In this document: in pieces, positions 16,574-25,225 of the stretch
Numbering within the stretch: the stretch's first letter is position 1
Layout: each line of letters opens with the position of its first letter
Assembly (NCBI RefSeq): GCF_900544955.1
Contig: NZ_UQXD01000006.1
Location: 9,949 to 73,948, forward strand
Reading direction: 5' to 3'
DNA from: an uncultured Oscillibacter sp.
GTDB lineage: Bacteria; Bacillota; Clostridia; Oscillospirales; Oscillospiraceae
Length of the DNA: 64,000 bases
Program-made: the position numbers and the translations under genes
Notes under the pieces: model-generated
The model's input: only the letters and a program-made list of their open reading frames with translations
Told to the model about the DNA's origin: nothing
Database searches by the model: none

Positions 16574-16813
16574 AGCGTGACCCTCTCTTCAAAGGAACTG
16601 ATTCTTTTGTATCGGCAAACGGCTCTTTGCAGACAGTTTGCCCGCGGGGCGGCGGTTCATACCCGGAACGGATATCCGAAACGGCGAAGCCGTCCGTCGC
16701 TGCCGCACGCGGTCACAGCGCCGCAAAAACGGCGCCGTGTGCCAAGCGGAAAGACGTCCCTCCGGGGACGGAAAAGCGGCCGGAACCCTGAGGACCATAG
16801 CCACGTTGTGGAT

Positions 16814-16858
16814 AGTATACCACGGCCGGGCAGGAATTGCAAATCATTCCTGCCCGGC
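16814..16858 (-). promoter_or_regulatory. Promoter of murA overlapping a hairpin
   Basis: Minus-strand -35 TTGCAA (16837-16842) and -10 TATACT (16814-16819) are spaced 17 bases, with a TGG before the -10 (extended type). A 13-bp inverted repeat (16825-16837 with 16846-16858) spans the -35 and may be the end of the walI transcript. The remaining leader to murA, about 235 bases, contains no gene I can support. Confidence 0.75.
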
Positions 16859-16897
16859 TCCTGGAAAAATTGAAAACAAGACGGGATGCGACAGCGT

Positions 16898-17707
16898 TTA
16901 CGAAGAGGTGACGGCGCCGGTTTGACAGTTTACGTAATATTCCTTCGTGTTCGTCACAATGCGCCACGCCGGCACCAGGGACATGGCCACGGCGGGGGAG
17001 CTCTGGAGCTCGAAACAGCGGTCCATTCCGGTGACGGAGGAGACCACGGCGCCGGTCTCCCGCCGCATCTGCTGGAAGGCCGTCAGGGCGGCGGCGGCGG
17101 AGAGGGGCTGGGTCTCGGTATCGGTTTCGGCGTCGGTCTCCGGCAGCAGCGTGCCGCTGACGGCGGTCAGCACGCCGGTTTCGATGGTGAAGGTGACGGT
17201 GCAGTTGAACACGGGAAAGCCGTCGTACAGCCGGGTGACGGTGGCGGTGCCGCTGCCGGTGCCGTCCATCTGGAACACCGGCTCCTCGTAGCGGAACTCC
17301 TTGCAAAACGCCCGGCAGAAGTCAACGGCGTCGGTCCTTGCCAGGGTGCCGCTGGCGTCAAAGCTGCCGCTGGCCCGGAACAGCGCCGCGCCCTGGCTGC
17401 TGGAATAGGTGGTGATGCCGCCGCCCTGGTCGGAGCGGGAGAGGTGGTTGCCCAGCAGCGCCGCGGCGGCCTGCCGCTCCAGCGCCGTGTCCCGGAGGAG
17501 GGTGCGGGCGGCGGGGGGCGTCTCGCCGGAGACGGCGGCGGGGTCCAGGGCGATGCCGTCGGCGGCGAAGAGGGCCACCAATTGCTCCGCCGCGGTGCGC
17601 CTGGCGGAGCGGCGGGAGGTCTCCCGGATGGCCAGCGACCCCACTAGAAAGAGGTTGACCAGAACCAGGATCAAAATGATGATGTTTTTCAGGCGGTACC
17701 GGTCCAT
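16898..17707 (-). CDS. walI: WalI/YycI-like two-component regulatory membrane protein
   Basis: A 269-residue bitopic protein with one N-terminal membrane segment (residues 7-26, NIIILILVLVNLFLVGSLAI) and an extracellular domain. In the family, YycI with YycH restrains or tunes the WalK kinase across the membrane. The soluble part contains YycI/PepSY-like repeats (FPVFNCTVTFTIETG, VPAWRIVTNTKEYYVNCQTG). It follows the YycH-like gene by 22 bases. Assignment rests on context and topology more than on strict motifs. Confidence 0.82.
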   Translation of the reverse strand: MDRYRLKNIIILILVLVNLFLVGSLAIRETSRRSARRTAAEQLVALFAADGIALDPAAVSGETPPAARTLLRDTALERQAAAALLGNHLSRSDQGGGITTYSSSQGAALFRASGSFDASGTLARTDAVDFCRAFCKEFRYEEPVFQMDGTGSGTATVTRLYDGFPVFNCTVTFTIETGVLTAVSGTLLPETDAETDTETQPLSAAAALTAFQQMRRETGAVVSSVTGMDRCFELQSSPAVAMSLVPAWRIVTNTKEYYVNCQTGAVTSS

Positions 17708-17729
17708 GGGGGCCTCCTTCGTCGGTTGT

Positions 17730-19016
17730 TCAGTCCGCCAGCCAGCAGGCGCTGACGGAGGAGCCGCCGCCGTCGGCGTAGCCGATGGAGAGGGCGGCGC
17801 CGGGGGTTTGGGCGGCGATGGCCAGGGCCTGGCGCAGGGGCAGCAGCAGCGACGTCTCGCCGGAGGCGGTGTACTGCCGGAAGCGGAGGGTCAGGCTGGA
17901 GACGGTGCTCCCGGTGAGAGTCACCTCCGCGGCGGCGGAGCCGTCGGCAAAGCGGATGGGGACGCCCCCCGCCTGGTAGCCGAAGCGCAGCACCGTGGAT
18001 GCGCCGGACTGGGTGACGCTCTCCAGATACGGCGCTGCGTCGCCGGAGGCGCTCAGCAGCCCGCCCACCAGCGCCGCGGCGCCGGTGGCGGCCTCCAGCA
18101 CCGTGGGGGCGGCGGGGTCGGCGGCATCGATGGTCAGGGCGGCCTCGCTGCCGCCCTGATACCGCACGGTGCCGTCGGCGCGGATGCGCAGGGACCGCTC
18201 CCCGTCCACCACCGCCTCCGTGCCGTTGGACTCGGGGTAGCGGTAGTTGGTCCGGGGGTTGAAGCGCAGGGCGGTGAGCAGGCCGTCGGTGTCCGAGAGG
18301 GGCATGGCGGCCTGGAGCACCGGCAGCTCCGGCGGGGCGTCCGGCAGCAGGAGGGACAGGGGGGCCACGGCGGCGTAGGCCGGGTCCGTCTCCGCCCGGT
18401 CCCAGGCGAAGACGGCGTTGCCCAGCTCATAGCGGTTGACGGCGCTCTCCAGGTCGCCCTGGGAGACGGCGGTGGTGGAGAAGCGGTAGGTCTCCTCCCC
18501 GTCCCAGAGGTAGAGGCGGACCTCCGTCCCGGTGTCCGAGAGGGCCAGGGCGCGGGCGGCGGGGCCCTCCGCGGCGGCGCCCACCGTCTCCGCCAGCACC
18601 GCCAGGGGGAGGGGGGAGAGGGCGTCGTAGTAGATGGAGGTGTCCTTCAGGGCCGCCAGGAATTCCGCCTCCGTGCAGGCGGCGTAGGTCCCGGCGGAGC
18701 CCAGGGCCTCCCCCAGCAGGCTGCCCAGGGGGCGGAACGCCTCCTGGGTGGTGACCAGGGCCACGTCGCCGTAGCGGCCGTAGGCCCCGGTGACGGCCAC
18801 GCGCACGGGGGCGGCGAGGCCGGTGGTCTGGGCGGTGGCGGAGCCGGGGGCGGCGGTGTCCCCGCTGCCGAGGAGATGACGGAGGGAGAGGCCGACGGCG
18901 CCGGCTCCCAGGTTGTACAGCTGGGTCTGGGCCATCAGGGCCGCCGCCGAGAGGGACAGCAGCACGATGGTGATGTTTTGCAGAAAATCCCGGCGGCTGC
19001 GCCGCTTTTCGTCCAT
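17730..19016 (-). CDS. walH: WalH/YycH-like regulatory protein
   Basis: A 428-residue protein with a single N-terminal membrane segment (residues 14-32, near NITIVLLSLSAAALMAQTQL) and a large alanine-rich extracellular region. It lies between walK and walI, the canonical position of YycH, which binds WalK in Bacillus and Staphylococcus. Sequence conservation in this family is weak, so the name depends on synteny and topology. Spacing to walK is 21 bases. Confidence 0.82.
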   Translation of the reverse strand: MDEKRRSRRDFLQNITIVLLSLSAAALMAQTQLYNLGAGAVGLSLRHLLGSGDTAAPGSATAQTTGLAAPVRVAVTGAYGRYGDVALVTTQEAFRPLGSLLGEALGSAGTYAACTEAEFLAALKDTSIYYDALSPLPLAVLAETVGAAAEGPAARALALSDTGTEVRLYLWDGEETYRFSTTAVSQGDLESAVNRYELGNAVFAWDRAETDPAYAAVAPLSLLLPDAPPELPVLQAAMPLSDTDGLLTALRFNPRTNYRYPESNGTEAVVDGERSLRIRADGTVRYQGGSEAALTIDAADPAAPTVLEAATGAAALVGGLLSASGDAAPYLESVTQSGASTVLRFGYQAGGVPIRFADGSAAAEVTLTGSTVSSLTLRFRQYTASGETSLLLPLRQALAIAAQTPGAALSIGYADGGGSSVSACWLAD

Positions 19017-19037
19017 GCCGTTCCTCCTTGTCTGTGT

Positions 19038-20843
19038 TTACTGGGCGTCGTCCGCGCTCCGCTCCTGGGCGATGGGCAGCGTCAGCCGGACGGTGGTGCC
19101 GGGGCCCTCGTGGGGGGCCAGGGCGATGGTGCCGCGGTGGCGCTGGACGATCTCCCGGGCGATGGAGAGGCCCAGGCCGGTGCCGCCGGACTCCCGGGAG
19201 CGGGCCTTGTCCACCCGGTAGAACCGGTCGAAGATGCGCTCCCGGTCCTGCTCCGGAATGCCGATGCCGTCGTCCCACACGTCCATCCAGACGGTGTGTT
19301 CCGTGGACCCGGCGGTGATGCGGATGTGGCCGCCGTCGGGGGTGTACTTGACGGCGTTGCCAATGATGTTCATCATCACCTGCTCCAGCCGGCTCCGGTC
19401 CCCCACGATGAGGGGCAGGCTCTCCGGCGGGAGGTAGGTCAGGGTGTGGCCCCGCTGCTTGGCGTTGAGGGCGTTGGCCCGGACCACGCTCTCGATGGCC
19501 TCCCCGAAGGGGAAGCGGGAGAGCACCAGCTCCGTGCTGCCCGCGTCCAGCCGGGACAGGGTGAGCAGGTCCTGGACGATGTGGGTCATCCGGTCCGTCT
19601 CGGTGATGATGATGTCCAGAAAGCCCGCCGCCATGTCCGGGGGGATGTCGCCGTTGGCGTCCCGGAGAGTCTCGGCGTAGCTGCGGACGTTGGTGAGGGG
19701 GGTGCGCAGCTCGTGGGAGACGTTGGCCACGAACTCCTTGCGCCGCTCCTCGTTGCGGTGCTGCTCCGTCACGTCGTGGAGCAGGATCAGCGCGCCGCCC
19801 CGCTCCTGGTCGGAGAAGGGGGCCAGGTACAGCTCCAGCGTCCGGTCGCCCACGTGCTTCTCCCCCTCGGCGTGGTTGGGCCGCTGGATGGCCAGCACCT
19901 CCCGAAAGGCGTACACGTCCCCGAACAGCTCCTCATAGGTGCAGGTGTCGGGGATGTCCCGCTGGAGCATGGTCTTGGCGGCGGGGTTGCAGTGGATCAG
20001 CTTCCCCGTGTGGTCGAAGGCCACCACGCCGTCGGTCATGTGGAGGAAGAGGGTGTCCAGCTTGTTGCGCTCGTTCTCCATGGCCGCCAGGGTGGACTGA
20101 AGCACCCCCGCCATCTCGTTGAAGGTGCCGGTGAGGATGCCGATCTCGTCGGTGGACTCCACCGGCAGGGCGCTGTCAAAATTGCCGGCGGCCACCTTCT
20201 CCGCCCCCGCCGTCAGCTTCTCGATGGGCCCCACCATGGTCTTGGAGAGCAGGAAGCTCAGCAGCACGGAGATCAAAAGCCCGATGATGAGGGCCTGCAT
20301 GATGATGAGGAAGAGCTGGTTGTTCAGGCCGGACACCGTGTCCTTGTTGTCCAGGATATAGATGATGAAGGCGTTCCCGCCCCCCAGGATGGGCACCGCC
20401 AGGTCCATGTACTCGGCGGTGATGTCGCTCTCGTCCCCCACCGCCGTCCCGTCCCCCTGGACCACCGCGTTGCGGGCGGTGAGCAGGTTGGCGCTCTGTT
20501 CCCGGGGGAGGGCGGCGGCGTCGGCGGAGCCGGTGAGATAGCCGCCGCTGGCGCCGTCCAGCACAAAGTAGTTCCGGGTGCGGTAGTCAATGCCCAGGGA
20601 CCCGGCGTTGGCCTTCAGAATCTCCTGAATGAGCGCCGCGCCGTCCTCCTGGGCGGCGCCCTCCCGGAGGGAGTCCACAAATTCCCGGCGGTCGGCGCCG
20701 AAGACGTCGTCCATCTGCTGGTAAAAGGTATTGATATAGAAGCTGGAGACGCTGGTGGTCAAAAAGGCGCCCACCACCGCCATCAGCGACGTGATGAGCA
20801 GCAGCAGGATCAGCGTCAGCTTCATGTGCAGGCTGCGGAACAC
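19038..20843 (-). CDS. walK: Sensor histidine kinase WalK
   Basis: Membrane sensor kinase that phosphorylates WalR to control cell-wall hydrolase genes. Two membrane segments (about residues 8-30 and 182-205) flank an extracytoplasmic PAS-like domain. HAMP, cytoplasmic PAS, HisKA (FVANVSHELRTPLTN with the phospho-His) and HATPase (N box NIIGNAVKYTPDGG, G1 DDGIGIPEQD) follow in order. At 601 residues it matches full-length WalK. It starts 36 bases after walR. Confidence 0.93.
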   Translation of the reverse strand: MFRSLHMKLTLILLLLITSLMAVVGAFLTTSVSSFYINTFYQQMDDVFGADRREFVDSLREGAAQEDGAALIQEILKANAGSLGIDYRTRNYFVLDGASGGYLTGSADAAALPREQSANLLTARNAVVQGDGTAVGDESDITAEYMDLAVPILGGGNAFIIYILDNKDTVSGLNNQLFLIIMQALIIGLLISVLLSFLLSKTMVGPIEKLTAGAEKVAAGNFDSALPVESTDEIGILTGTFNEMAGVLQSTLAAMENERNKLDTLFLHMTDGVVAFDHTGKLIHCNPAAKTMLQRDIPDTCTYEELFGDVYAFREVLAIQRPNHAEGEKHVGDRTLELYLAPFSDQERGGALILLHDVTEQHRNEERRKEFVANVSHELRTPLTNVRSYAETLRDANGDIPPDMAAGFLDIIITETDRMTHIVQDLLTLSRLDAGSTELVLSRFPFGEAIESVVRANALNAKQRGHTLTYLPPESLPLIVGDRSRLEQVMMNIIGNAVKYTPDGGHIRITAGSTEHTVWMDVWDDGIGIPEQDRERIFDRFYRVDKARSRESGGTGLGLSIAREIVQRHRGTIALAPHEGPGTTVRLTLPIAQERSADDAQ

Positions 20844-20879
20844 GCAAACACCTCCCTTACGGCGGAGCCGCCGGATTGG

Positions 20880-21590
20880 TCAAACGCTGAAGTAGTACCC
20901 GGCGCCCCGGCGGGTGAGGATATACACGGGGGTGGCGGGATCCTCCTCGATCTTCTCCCGCAGCCGCCGCACCGTCACGTCCACGGTGCGCACGTCGTCC
21001 CCCACATAGCCGTAGTTCCATACCTGCTCCATCAAATCCACCCGGGAGTAGACCTTGTTGGGGTGGCTGGCCAGGAAGGTCAGCAGCTCGTATTCCCGCT
21101 GGGTCAGGTCGATGGCCTTCCCCTCCCGGAACACCTGGTGGCTGTCGGTGTTGATGGACAGGTCCCCCGCCACGGGCATGGCGCTGTCCGCGGCCTTGGC
21201 GGCGGCGGGGGCGCTCATGGCGGTGCGGCGGATGTTGGCGCCCACCCGGGCCACCAGCTCCCGCATGGAGAAGGGCTTGGTGATATAGTCGTCCGCGCCG
21301 ATCTCCAGGCCCAGCACCTTGTCCGCCTCCTCCTCCCGGGCGGTGAGGATGATGACGGGCACATTGTTCCCCTCCCGGCGCAGGGTGCGGCACACGTCGA
21401 AGCCGTTCATCTTCGGCAGCATGACGTCCAGCAAAATCAGGTCCGGGTTCAGGCCCCGGGCCTTGTCCAGCCCGTCGGCCCCGTCGTAGGCCTCCCCGGT
21501 CTCATAGCCCTCCCGCTGGAGGTTGAACCGCAGGATGTCCACGATGTTTTTCTCGTCTTCCACAATCAAAATGGTCTTCTGTTTGTCCAT
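20880..21590 (-). CDS. walR: Response regulator WalR (OmpR/PhoB family)
   Basis: A 236-residue transcription factor with a receiver domain (phospho-acceptor Asp in LILLDVMLPKMNG, conserved Lys in ITKPFSM) and a winged-helix domain ending in DVTVRRLREKIE...RRGAGYYFSV. The start ATG 21590 has GGGAGG about eight bases upstream. Together with WalK it forms the usually essential cell-wall homeostasis system of low-GC Gram-positives. The NUDIX gene 21 bases upstream probably shares its promoter. Confidence 0.94.
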   Translation of the reverse strand: MDKQKTILIVEDEKNIVDILRFNLQREGYETGEAYDGADGLDKARGLNPDLILLDVMLPKMNGFDVCRTLRREGNNVPVIILTAREEEADKVLGLEIGADDYITKPFSMRELVARVGANIRRTAMSAPAAAKAADSAMPVAGDLSINTDSHQVFREGKAIDLTQREYELLTFLASHPNKVYSRVDLMEQVWNYGYVGDDVRTVDVTVRRLREKIEEDPATPVYILTRRGAGYYFSV

Positions 21591-21611
21591 GCACAAACCT
21601 CCCGTCGTCGT

Positions 21612-22163
21612 TTACAGCCCCAGCTGTACCTTGGCCTTCAGCACGGCGGCCACCGTCTTGGCGTCCTCGATCTCGCCGTTGAGGCACCGGTGCACCATCT
21701 CATCGAAGGGGATGCGCTCCACATGCAGAAATTCGTCCGGGTCCAGACACTGCTCCTCCATGCGGAGTCCCCGGGCCAGGAACAGGTGCAGCACCTCGCT
21801 GTAACACCCCGGGGCGGGGAGGATGCGCCCCAGGGGCAAAAAGACGTCCGGCACGGCGCCGGTCTCCTCCCGCAGCTCCCGCAGGGCGCCGGTGACCGGG
21901 TCCTCGCCCTCGTCCAGCTTTCCCGCCGGAATCTCCAGCAGGGTCCTGCCGAAGACGTAGCGGTACTGGGTCACCGTCAGCACGTTGTTCCGCTCGTCCA
22001 GGGGCAGCACCGCCACGCCGTCCACGTGCTCCACCACCTCCCGGCCGGCGGTGTGGCCGTTGGGCAGCAGCACCTGGTCCGTGTGGACGCTGAACAGCGG
22101 CCCGCGGTACTGCTCCTTCCGGCTGAGCATGGTCTCCGTCAGGTCTCGGATATCTCGCATCAT
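21612..22163 (-). CDS. NUDIX hydrolase, ADP-ribose pyrophosphatase type
   Basis: A 183-residue NUDIX enzyme that probably cleaves ADP-ribose to AMP and ribose 5-phosphate. The NUDIX box G-X5-E-X7-RELREETGA is complete near residues 97-119, and the LPAPGCYSEVLHLFLA segment after it is typical of the ADP-ribose subfamily. It is the first gene of the wal transcript, read from the promoter at 22276-22303. The two adjacent ATGs at 22163 and 22160 are equally possible starts. Confidence 0.92.
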   Translation of the reverse strand: MMRDIRDLTETMLSRKEQYRGPLFSVHTDQVLLPNGHTAGREVVEHVDGVAVLPLDERNNVLTVTQYRYVFGRTLLEIPAGKLDEGEDPVTGALRELREETGAVPDVFLPLGRILPAPGCYSEVLHLFLARGLRMEEQCLDPDEFLHVERIPFDEMVHRCLNGEIEDAKTVAAVLKAKVQLGL

Positions 22164-22275
22164 ATCAAAAACACCTCAATGTTTGGATTCGGAAAAAACG
22201 GTCCATCCTTACGGTGCCGGGACCGCCTGAAAAAGCGCCGGGGCAGCCGCCCCGGGGGAATGCCCGGCAGTCCAT

Positions 22276-22303
22276 ATTATAACACGGTCCCCTGGAAATG
22301 CAA
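22276..22303 (-). promoter_or_regulatory. Promoter of the NUDIX-walRKHI operon
   Basis: Minus-strand -35 TTGCAT (22298-22303) and -10 TATAAT (22276-22281), spaced 16 bases. The leader of about 110 bases holds a GC-rich hairpin built on GGGGCGGC/GCCCC. Confidence 0.82.
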
Positions 22304-22318
22304 AGGCCGTTCTTTCTC

Positions 22319-22347
22319 TTGAAGATCGGAGAAAAGCATGGTATACT
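22319..22347 (+). promoter_or_regulatory. Promoter of smpB
   Basis: TTGAAG (22319-22324), 17 bases, TATACT (22342-22347). It sits inside a longer open frame beginning at 22298, which shows that the true SmpB start is downstream. Confidence 0.8.
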
Positions 22348-22372
22348 GCTGGGAGAACTGCCAGGAGGCGAG

Positions 22373-22849
22373 GTGGAACCCACGGAGAAAAAGGGAATCA
22401 AAATCGCGGCCCAGAACCGCAAGGCCTACCACGACTACTTCGTGGAGGACAAATTCGAGGCGGGCATCGAGCTGTTCGGCACGGAGGTCAAGTCCATCCG
22501 GGCGGGCACGCTGAACCTGAAGGACGCCTACTGCACCATCAAGGACGGGGAGCTGCACGTCCATGGGATGCACATCTCCCCCTATGAAAAGGGGAATATC
22601 TTCAACCGGGACCCGGTCCGGGTCCGGCGGCTGCTGATGCACAAGCGGGAGATCCGCCGGCTGCATGATCTGGTGATGCAGGATGGGTACACCCTGGTGC
22701 CGCTGTCCGTCTACTTCCGCAACGCCCGGGTGAAGCTGGAGATCGGCCTTTGCAAGGGCAAGAAGAATTACGACAAGCGGGCGGCCACCGCGGCCCGGGA
22801 CGCGGGCCGGGAGATTGACCGCGCCATGAAAGAGAGGAATTACCGATGA
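22373..22849 (+). CDS. smpB: SsrA-binding protein
   Basis: Binds tmRNA and delivers it to stalled ribosomes for trans-translation. The 158-residue protein has the conserved NRKAYHDYFVEDKFEAGIEL near the start, the KSIRAG.NLKDAY motif and a C-terminal basic tail with KGKKNYDKR. The start is GTG 22373, with AGGAGG four bases upstream and the promoter at 22319-22347. The tmRNA gene itself is 1.9 kb downstream on the same strand. The stop overlaps the next gene by ATGA. Confidence 0.95.
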   Translation: MEPTEKKGIKIAAQNRKAYHDYFVEDKFEAGIELFGTEVKSIRAGTLNLKDAYCTIKDGELHVHGMHISPYEKGNIFNRDPVRVRRLLMHKREIRRLHDLVMQDGYTLVPLSVYFRNARVKLEIGLCKGKKNYDKRAATAARDAGREIDRAMKERNYR

Positions 22850-23316
22850 GTTTGTTCCGGGGGCGGCCCCAGACCGCCGGGGAAATTCCGGCGGACCAGG
22901 TGCCCCAGCGGTTTGTGGTCCGACAGGGCGGGACCATGCTGGTCGTGGGCCTGCTGCTGCTCGTGGGCTTCGGCGGCGTCGCCGCCTGGACCGTGGCCTC
23001 CGGCGGCCTGGCCCAGAACCAGGATCTGCTGGTGGCCGGGGCGGTCTCCGTGCTGGTGGGGATCGTGGTGCTGCTGAAGTACAAAAACCACCGCCTGGAG
23101 CTGGACGGCCCCGTGATGCGCTATACCGACCTCTTCGGCCGGCACAGCAGCTTTCAGGTGGAGGACATCGCCAGCGTGCGCCGGGATTTCAGCGACAATC
23201 CCAAGCTGCTGGCGGAGAACGGCCGGGTGCTGGCCCGGTGTGAGAAGGGCATGAAGAATTTCGACCTGTTCATCGCCTATCTGAAAAAATATCAAGTGTC
23301 TGCGGACATGATTTGA
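22846..23316 (+). CDS. Small membrane protein with PH-like cytoplasmic domain
   Basis: Function unknown. The 156-residue protein has two adjacent hydrophobic segments (about residues 28-49 and 58-77) and a C-terminal soluble region (LELDGPVMRYTDLFGRHSSFQVEDIASVRRDF) that looks like the bacterial PH fold found in membrane-bound YdbS/DUF-type proteins. The start overlaps smpB by four bases, so it is translationally coupled. No enzymatic motif is visible. Confidence 0.75.
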   Translation: MSLFRGRPQTAGEIPADQVPQRFVVRQGGTMLVVGLLLLVGFGGVAAWTVASGGLAQNQDLLVAGAVSVLVGIVVLLKYKNHRLELDGPVMRYTDLFGRHSSFQVEDIASVRRDFSDNPKLLAENGRVLARCEKGMKNFDLFIAYLKKYQVSADMI

Positions 23317-23334
23317 GAAAGGAATTTAGAGAAG

Positions 23335-23868
23335 ATGTCTGAGAACAAACTGCCCATTGCCACCATCACCATGGAGGACGGCCGCGTGATGACGGCCGAG
23401 CTGTACCCCGCCAAGGCCCCCAACACCGTCAACAATTTCATCTCCCTGGCCAACAAGGGCTTTTACGACGGCTTGATTTTCCACCGGGTTATCCCCGGCT
23501 TCATGATCCAGGGCGGCTGCCCCGACGGCACCGGCATGGGCGGCCCCGGCTATGAGATCGACGGCGAGTTCGCCGCCAACGGCTTCCGGGAGAACGACCT
23601 GGCCCATACCACCGGCGTGCTGTCCATGGCCCGCACCATGGCCCCCAACTCCGCCGGCAGCCAGTTCTTCGTGATGGTGGCGCCCGCGCCCCATCTGGAC
23701 GGCCAGTACGCCGCCTTCGGCCAGGTGGTGGAGGGGGCGGAGATCGCCGTGGACATCTCCCGGGTGCAGCGCAACATGGCCAACGACAAGCCCAAGAAGG
23801 ACGTGGTGATCCAGTCCATCCGGGTGGATACCCAGGGCGTGGACTACCCCGCTCCCCAGACCCACTGA
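23335..23868 (+). CDS. Cyclophilin-type peptidyl-prolyl cis-trans isomerase
   Basis: A 177-residue cytosolic cyclophilin that speeds proline isomerisation in folding proteins. It shows FHRVIPGFMIQGGCPDGTGMGGPGY (catalytic Arg, Phe and Gln region), AMARTMAPNSAGSQFF and the C-terminal substrate groove. There is no signal peptide. It lies 18 bases after the membrane-protein gene behind GAAAGGAAT, in the smpB operon. Confidence 0.94.
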   Translation: MSENKLPIATITMEDGRVMTAELYPAKAPNTVNNFISLANKGFYDGLIFHRVIPGFMIQGGCPDGTGMGGPGYEIDGEFAANGFRENDLAHTTGVLSMARTMAPNSAGSQFFVMVAPAPHLDGQYAAFGQVVEGAEIAVDISRVQRNMANDKPKKDVVIQSIRVDTQGVDYPAPQTH

Positions 23869-23893
23869 ATCGAATCGGAAGGAGGCGGCTAGG

Positions 23894-24652
23894 ATGAAAA
23901 CGGCCATTATCACCGGCGCGTCCTCGGGCCTGGGACGGGAGCTGGTCCGCCAGGTGGCGGACGTGTTCCCCGAGGTGGAGAGCTACTGGCTGGTGGCCCG
24001 CCGGGGGGAGCGGCTGGCGGAGATCGCGGAGACCCTGCCGGGGAAGACCGTGGCCTGCCTGGCCCTGGATTTGTGCGACGCCATGAGCTTCATGGTCTTC
24101 CGGGAAAAGCTCCAGGCGGAGCAGCCGGAGGTGGTGCTGCTGGTGAACAACGCGGGCTGCGGCTATCTGGGCCGCATCGGCGAGGTGGACACCGCCTCCC
24201 AGACCCGGATGGTGGATCTGAACGTCCGGGCCCTCACCGCCGTCACCAATCTGACGGTTCCCTATATGGTGCCCGGGGGCCGCATTCTCAATGTGTCCTC
24301 CATCGCCTCCTTCTGCCCCAATCCCCGGATGACGGTGTACTCCTCCACCAAGGCCTACGTCTCCTCCTTTACCATCGGCCTTGCGGAGGAGCTGCGCCCC
24401 CTGGGAATCACCGCCACGGCGGTCTGCCCCGGCCCCATGCGGACGGAGTTTCTGGACGTGGGCGGCATCACCGGCAACTCCCGGACCTTTGAGACTCTGC
24501 CCTACTGCGACCAGGTGCAGGTGGCGGGCGGCGCCCTCCGGGCGGCCCGGGCGGGGCGGACGGTCTATACGCCCCGGCTCTTTTACAAGTTCTACCGGGT
24601 GCTGGCCAAGGTCACCCCGGTGAAACTGATGGTCAAACTGACGGGAACCTGA
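23894..24652 (+). CDS. Short-chain dehydrogenase/reductase
   Basis: A 252-residue classical SDR. The NADP-type nucleotide loop TGASSGLGREL is at residues 7-17, LVNNAGCGY (the NNAG strand) lies near residue 88, the catalytic serine sits in NVSSIAS, and the YSSTKAY motif gives Tyr and Lys near residue 153. The substrate cannot be inferred; relatives act on lipid-like or keto substrates. It is preceded by GGAAGGAGG and is the last gene before tmRNA. Confidence 0.9.
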   Translation: MKTAIITGASSGLGRELVRQVADVFPEVESYWLVARRGERLAEIAETLPGKTVACLALDLCDAMSFMVFREKLQAEQPEVVLLVNNAGCGYLGRIGEVDTASQTRMVDLNVRALTAVTNLTVPYMVPGGRILNVSSIASFCPNPRMTVYSSTKAYVSSFTIGLAEELRPLGITATAVCPGPMRTEFLDVGGITGNSRTFETLPYCDQVQVAGGALRAARAGRTVYTPRLFYKFYRVLAKVTPVKLMVKLTGT

Positions 24653-24661
24653 AAATGTCAC

Positions 24662-24703
24662 GGAATCGTAACACACTTCCGGGAAGAAGTGTGTTATGAT
24701 TCC
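24662..24703 (+). terminator. Strong hairpin between the SDR gene and ssrA
   Basis: An 18-bp stem with one G-U pair (24662-24679 with 24686-24703). There is no U tract, so it may terminate weakly or instead be part of the ssrA promoter region: TATGAT at 24695-24700 could be a -10 element. Confidence 0.5.
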
Positions 24704-24736
24704 TATAGCGAAGTCCGCCGCCGCACGGCGAAACAC

Positions 24737-25099
24737 GGGGATGTACCGGTTTCGACGGGGGTGTGGAGGCGGGATCAGCGGGCGGCGGCGCCTGACCGCC
24801 ATAAAACGGGCAATTTTATAAATTAAATAACAACAACACTGTTGCTATTGCTGCCTAATTAAGGCGGCCGTCCGACCCAGAAGGACCGCGAGCTGGGAAG
24901 GGCGTCGTTTAGCGGTAAATGTGAGCGCAGTAAGCTTTGCCTGCACCACACATCATGAAGCTGACCTGACCTGACGGCGTGACGGTTTGCCGTCTGGAAG
25001 GGGAACAGGGAGGAAGACTCCCGCAATAATCGTCTGCGCCCGGAGAACATCCCGTTTAAGCGCTTTCGGACGCGGGTTCAACTCCCGCCATCTCCACCA
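24737..25099 (+). ncRNA. ssrA: tmRNA (SsrA)
   Basis: A 363-base transfer-messenger RNA for rescue of stalled ribosomes. The 5' end GGGGATG pairs with CATCTCC before the 3' ACCA, forming the alanine-tRNA-like acceptor. The T arm CGGGTTCAACTCCCG precedes it, and the typical GGTTTCGACGGGG follows the 5' end. The tag frame ends at TAA 24856-24858 and reads ...LNNNNTVAIAA. If the resume codon is GGG at 24808, the tag is alanine plus GQFYKLNNNNTVAIAA. The tag region is much more AT-rich than its surroundings. A mobile element starts just downstream. Confidence 0.96.
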
Positions 25100-25171
25100 A
25101 ATGGACATTGGACGAACACCTATTATTTTAAGGGCGGCTTTGCCGTTCTGGTGTGGCTCTGATGTCAAAAC

Positions 25172-25214
25172 AAAAAAAGGGGAGGTCAAGGCATTGTGCC
25201 TTGACCTCCCCTTT
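25172..25214 (-). terminator. Terminator of the mobilization operon
   Basis: An 18-bp perfect stem (25176-25193 with 25197-25214) with a TTG loop. On the minus strand it is followed by a run of seven T (complement of 25172-25178). It lies 12 bases after the small gene at 25226. Confidence 0.9.
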
Positions 25215-25225
25215 GCTATGCCTGT

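Noticed and set aside
17409..22322. A very long open frame on the plus strand across the wal operon
   Set aside because: It is antisense to five well-supported genes, is rich in Gly, His, Ala and Val as expected for the reverse of GC-rich coding DNA, and shows no domain.
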